A program made the position numbers and the translations under genes. Shown here in pieces: positions 60,557 to 64,000 of a DNA stretch of 64,000 bases. The stretch comes from Stenopsyche tienmushanensis. Its lineage: Eukaryota; Arthropoda; Insecta; Trichoptera; Stenopsychidae. The notes under the pieces are model-generated. The model searched no databases. It was not told where the DNA came from and worked only from the letters and a program-made list of their open reading frames with translations. Numbering within the stretch: the first letter of the stretch is position 1; the number at the start of each line of letters is the position of its first letter. The stretch covers positions 1,302,001-1,366,000 of the forward strand of contig WACJ01000503.1 in NCBI GenBank assembly GCA_008973525.1, in the 5' to 3' direction.

Positions 60557-60740
60557 ATGGATGAAGTTCTTATCGTCTGGATAGAAGCTAGGAATGACAA
60601 AAATATACCTTTGGATAGAAACATTATTTAGCAAAAATCTGTGAGCATTTAAAAAAGTATAATTTGGACCGTAATCTGAAGATCATTCTACTATTTTTTG
60701 CTATAAAACAAAGGCGCAGGATAAACTACGTCGAATAATA
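60557..60740 (+). pseudogene. Tigger/pogo-like CENP-B domain fragment
   Basis: The frame reads MDEVLIVWIEARNDKNIPLD, RNII, a stop, then QKSVSI and a further stop. This fits the start of the CENP-B-type HTH domain of Tigger transposases (E-x-x-L-x-x-W-I/L...K-x-IP(L/V)...II-x-x-KA-x-x-x-F/Y). The following bases in another frame give KKYNLDRN. Two stops and a frameshift show decay. It is the N-terminal counterpart of the C-terminal Tigger piece at 49299-49541, but the two are 11 kb apart and are separate insertions. Confidence 0.6.
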
Positions 60741-61379
60741 CAGAATCTAATTAAACAAATGATCTTTTTATGGAAAGAAGTTTAAAATTCAAGAAAGAAT
60801 TAGAAAAACGGTTAGCCATTTATAATGTAATATATAAGAAATTGCTCGCTAAAAGTAAGCAATCAGTAATTAAAGGAATTTTTAAATTTTAAAGTTTAAC
60901 AGTGATGAAAACTTGCAACCAATCTTGAAAAGATCGATGTGGTTTTAACATATTAATAAAATCGATCGTTCACAAGTTAGAAATTATGATGAAAAAAAGT
61001 ATTTGACCAATTATCATGATATATAGAGATTTATACGCTAAAAGTAGGCAATCGATTATTGTATAGGATAATTAGAAAATGAGGAAAAGTTTAATATAAG
61101 TGATGATGATTGATCAATTATAAGGCATTTTAATATATGCGTCTTCTATGTGTTTTTAGAACTCAGGCCATAATTTTGTATAAACCTTTGTTAAACAAGG
61201 ACTTATAATACACTACTTAGTCTCCAAAAAATATCAGATTTAGACTGATTATGTAAGTGTACATTAAATATCATAAGGAAATAAAATATATGGCTATATC
61301 TTGTGGAGGATTGATTGAATGCTTAAAAAAGTCATAGAAGAACACCCTAAAAATAATTTATTTTCCTGTTTATTTCCTC
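60741..61379. other. AT-rich spacer
   Basis: AT-rich. An AAAAGTA(A/G)GCAATC word recurs near 60852 and 61040, a small local duplication. No gene. Confidence 0.45.
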
Positions 61380-61910
61380 GAGCTATTTTTAATCAAACAG
61401 GTTTTCGAAATGGGCCAAAAGACGGGTTCCTCTGACCATTTGTTGGCGTAAAAAGTCGTCCCGGCGCCAAATATTCCGCAACCGGCGTCTGCAATCACAG
61501 ACTCTACCGCACACACCCGTGCGTGCCAAACACATCCGTCCGGCGACGTGTGTACACGGGTGCGCACACAATCGCCAAATAAGCCGAATAGTGTCGTTGA
61601 CATCGTTGAAAAATGCTTTTACGACCTTTTGTGTGTACACAGATTATGTCTTCTTCTCTTTTTTCTATCGTTCCAATAGCGTAGCTCTGCCAAGCGTTTC
61701 GCGATACGCTGTAACGGGTATATTTAATAGTCATAATATGAGTTATGACCGTTTGCCATCGTCCTACATACAAGGCTTTCGTAATAACACGGGCACGTAT
61801 TCATACGAGGGCTTTAACAAATATTTGATCTCTTATAAACGTTCGGATTTCGATGCTCGAACATGGAAACTTCTTAAATGGAATGTGTATGGGGTGCTTC
61901 AGACATGAAA
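61380..61910. promoter_or_regulatory. CpG-rich island with unrecognised ORFs
   Basis: The core 61430-61580 is strongly CpG-rich (AGTCGTCCCGGCGCCAAATA; CATCCGTCCGGCGACGTG), with an 8 bp inverted repeat CACCCGTG (61514-61521) / CACGGGTG (61555-61562). Four ORFs on both strands overlap here, the longest 129 codons (61519-61908 plus). None has a recognisable domain. Overlap on opposite strands argues for composition, not coding. A promoter, enhancer or decayed element remain possible. Confidence 0.3.
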
Positions 61911-62400
61911 AATGAAATTTTCTTGTAAACATATTCATCTGTGTCCTCCAATCATTAATTATAAAACTGTTTAATAAAGTAAAAATGTTTAAATTTAAGC
62001 AAGTCGGGATATTAAACTTATTTTCACGGCATTAACTTTTTAAGGTACGTCTTTTGAATACCAGTAAAATGCAAATTTCTAGCCGCAGAAAATGAGGCTG
62101 ACCTGATCTTTTCGAAAGTAGGAAAACTCAAGAACAAAACTAACCAACTATGCTTGAACTCTAAATTGGTATGCAGATTAAACTTAATAAACCGCAACAT
62201 AATAGAATCGTACTTTTTCAACTTAAAATATTTCCAAAATATTCAAGTTTCAATTGCATTTGCTTTCATTGTCTTTATACACAATTTCAAATTTCAAATT
62301 CATTCAACATTTTATAAAGCGAGTCGTTTAACTAGCTCAACTTTTATATAATCATGCGAACATTCACAGAATATTCATTGGAATATTCCGGCTCAAAACC
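61911..62400. other. AT-rich flank of piggyBac remnant
   Basis: AT-rich. TTAA at 62328-62331 might be the left target site of the piggyBac remnant, but the bases after it do not clearly mirror the right end. Confidence 0.4.
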
Positions 62401-62407
62401 AAACTGT

Positions 62408-62468
62408 ACGTATATATACGTCCAACGTAAACTTCATCGAAACTGGTTAGGACGTATATATACGTCCT
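62408..62468. repeat. Two palindrome copies, left side of piggyBac
   Basis: ACGTATATATACGT at 62408-62421 and the longer AGGACGTATATATACGTCCT at 62449-62468, the latter perfectly palindromic over 20 bp. The spacing, start to start, is 41 bases (about four helix turns). They may be sub-terminal transposase sites. Confidence 0.85.
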
Positions 62469-62654
62469 TGAAATATATGTTGAGTCCTAAAGCAGGCGGG
62501 ATTTTTTGTTTTATTTAACGAATGTGTGAGTTGGTGATAAATGTTTTGACATGAATTTAAGATAGGTAGCAAATTAGTAGCACTTCGCTATTGCGTTGTA
62601 GTGGACGTGTACTTATTAAACGGTGACTAGTAGCATAAGGTAAGATTCAAAGGC

Positions 62655-62760
62655 AAACTTATAGCTTTAAAATGGAAGGATAAAAAAGACGTATTGATGC
62701 TCAGTTCAGACAATATGGTAAAAAGCCAACCTATGCCATCAAAAAAACAGCATTGCACCT
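62655..62760 (+). pseudogene. piggyBac DDE-domain fragment
   Basis: The frame gives KLIALKWKDKKDVLMLSSDN, then MVKSQPMPSKK. The (A/V)-(V)KW-x-DK-(R/K)-DV-x-x-LST segment is a hallmark of piggyBac transposases in the catalytic region, just before the third catalytic aspartate area. The typical VVKPK...VDYNK...GVD continuation is absent: the sequence runs directly into non-matching DNA and then the C-terminal domain, so a deletion lies here. Confidence 0.75.
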
Positions 62761-62815
62761 AAGCCCTCACGCTTAAAAGGCATTTTCAAAGAACAAATAA
62801 AAGGGAACTAAAGCC

Positions 62816-62930
62816 AGGAAATGTCGAGTTTATTACAAAAAAGGGAAAAAAGAATCTAAATACTGATGTCCGGATTATAAGGTAGCACTATATGTCAAAT
62901 GTTTATACAATCAACTGTAGCATACAGAAG
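62816..62930 (+). pseudogene. piggyBac cysteine-rich domain remnant
   Basis: The frame reads RKCRVYYKKGKKESKY, a TGA, then CPDYKVALYVKCLYNQL and a stop. This follows the C-terminal RING-like cysteine-rich domain of piggyBac transposases (RKC-x-x-C-x-x-x-G-x-RKE-T-x-Y-x-C-x-x-C-x-V-x-LC-x-x-CF-x-x-YH). Three of the expected Cys positions are Tyr here, each explained by one G-to-A change. The domain can no longer bind zinc. Confidence 0.75.
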
Positions 62931-63132
62931 GGTTTGAATTTACGTATGGATATATTTTATTTTTTGTTTCCATTTTCTTTATGTGTTTTTATTTATTGTT
63001 TTGTAATTGTTAACTTCTCTATATGTTTATGTATCTAAATAAATTTAAAAAAATATATGTTTCATTGATTTTTATATAAATTCTAAGCATCGTTAACAAA
63101 AATGAATAATATGAACTCACGCCAGGTGGGCG

Positions 63133-63150
63133 GGACGTATATATACGTCC
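63133..63150. repeat. Third palindrome copy, right side of piggyBac
   Basis: GGACGTATATATACGTCC, identical to the core of 62449-62468, followed by TAAT as its left partner is preceded by TTAG. It lies about 65 bp inside the proposed right TTAA. Confidence 0.85.
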
Positions 63151-63218
63151 TAATGAAAATGTGCGCGCCCACTGTATGTTGCATTATTGAAAAGGAACTT
63201 CCCCGCTTAACAGGTTAA

Positions 63219-64000
63219 AAATATACTTAAATGTTATGATTAAATCGTGGAAAGTTTTGTAATAATCATTATAAATAATTATATTTAAATCAATTATACG
63301 GTTTTGGTGGCATTCTAGATTCCGGGATGAATGACTGTTTTGCAGATTGCCGGTTTTCGGTTTCGTTCTGGTTCGAAGCCCTGCCTATTTTGATGGTTTT
63401 CTATGGACTATCCTAAATAAATGTTAATTATGCCTATGCATATAGGTTGTTCCACAGTTACGTTCTTCACAGTCCATCTAAAGCTTTTGACAATTATAAA
63501 TTCAAAAAAGCTTTATTTTTAAAAATAATATATTCATTAAACACTACTTAATTTTTAAAGCCATTCACGAATGACTACTTAGTTTTTGAAGGCTCTCACC
63601 CCTTCTAGGGATTTGCATTATGTGACACAATTCATTCTATACTACTGGCCCAGCGGCTGGAAAAGTAGAGGGACAGAAAAAGCACGAGAAGAATAACTAG
63701 CAGACAGCCTAGAAGAGCGACAAAGGAAGAATTCCGCTTGGCAACGATAAAATTATCTTCCGAAGCCATCTATAATGCTATGTATTCGCGAACTGTAAAT
63801 GGAAAACCACCCAGTCTCGAATTCGCGAGGTTAAGTTGCTCATGAACGAAGATATGCCTTCAGTTTGGTGTAAGAGTGAATCTGAGATGCATTTAGGCGT
63901 CACGTAGGATTTCATCCTAGCCTGACAGTGCCAGGAAACGGGAGACTGGATTCGTTATACTTCAAAAAGCCTTTTTCACTTAAAATAAACAAGGTCGTCT
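63219..64000. other. Unassigned terminal stretch, GC-raised end
   Basis: AT-rich to about 63590, then GC-raised to the window end. A B-box-like GGTTCGAAGCC occurs at 63371-63381 without a matching A box. From 63690 a helical peptide can be read (RRATKEEFRLATIKLSSEA, then IYNAMYSR) but is interrupted and not assigned; it may be a repeat cut by the window edge. Confidence 0.35.

Larger units (their letters stand above)
62401..63214 (+). mobile_element. Degenerate piggyBac-type transposon
   Basis: Two separate parts of a piggyBac transposase are readable on the plus strand and are described below. The element is flanked inside its ends by copies of the palindrome GGACGTATATATACGTCC. The right end is probably just before TTAA at 63215-63218 (piggyBac targets TTAA); read inward it starts CCTGTTAAGCGGGG. 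The left boundary is uncertain, near 62330-62405. The interior is about 0.8 kb, against roughly 2.4 kb for full elements, so most of the ORF is deleted. Confidence 0.65.

Noticed and set aside
61519..61908. 129-codon plus-strand ORF
   Set aside because: Overlapped on the other strand by three ORFs in a CpG-rich block; no recognisable domain, no splice or promoter evidence.
63371..63381. B-box-like GGTTCGAAGCC suggesting a tRNA or SINE
   Set aside because: No A box at the required distance upstream and no cloverleaf pairing.
1..64000. CRISPR arrays, bacterial operons, phage or plasmid genes
   Set aside because: No regularly spaced direct repeats of CRISPR type and no dense gene packing; composition and elements are those of a eukaryotic nuclear genome.

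Overview
The window looks like AT-rich nuclear DNA from an invertebrate animal, most likely an arthropod and probably an insect. The evidence is the low background GC (about 30 percent by eye), the absence of any long reading frame (the longest are 129 and 138 codons, unrecognised and near chance length), decayed transposons of animal type (hAT, piggyBac, Tigger/pogo, mariner-like, jockey-type LINE, tRNA-derived SINE), and a short TTAGG-type array at 13.07 kb, the usual arthropod telomere unit. No host protein-coding gene, rRNA, functional tRNA, operon or CRISPR array could be supported. The window reads as a gene desert or the inside of a very long intron.

Layout. 0-2 kb: hAT left-end-like sequence, a transposase-like ORF fragment and the C-terminal part of another hAT transposase. 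3-4.2 kb: a long GC-raised stretch without genes. 5-8 kb: AT-rich DNA with two mariner-like termini. 10-10.9 kb: a second hAT copy, related to the first over its last 430 bases. 13-21.9 kb: AT-rich DNA alternating with GC-raised, CpG-containing islands that look like candidate regulatory DNA. 22.7-23.2 kb: an internally deleted LINE. 25.2 kb: a tRNA-derived SINE. 28.0-28.75 kb: a GC-rich block, perhaps an LTR-element fragment. 30-35 kb: AT-rich DNA and islands. 35.7-36.8 kb: the best-defined element, a 1.08 kb hAT with terminal inverted repeats, near-perfect 8 bp target duplications, antisense transposase remnants and a fragment of a LINE reverse transcriptase inside it. 37-48 kb: more islands, including a cluster of GATA-factor motifs at 46.5-46.8 kb, and a BED-finger remnant at 45.2 kb. 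49.2-50.3 kb: Tigger remnants with a separate repeat between them. 51-58 kb: islands, a hairpin and a 24 bp minisatellite. 59.9-60.7 kb: an unassigned protein-like fragment and a Tigger N-terminal fragment. 62.4-63.2 kb: a decayed piggyBac with three copies of a palindrome.

None of the transposon genes is intact. Every one carries stops, frameshifts or deletions, so nothing here is likely to be active, and there is no set of genes working together. The remaining biological interest lies in the GC-raised islands, which may be conserved regulatory elements of a distant developmental gene. That reading is inference from composition and motifs only.
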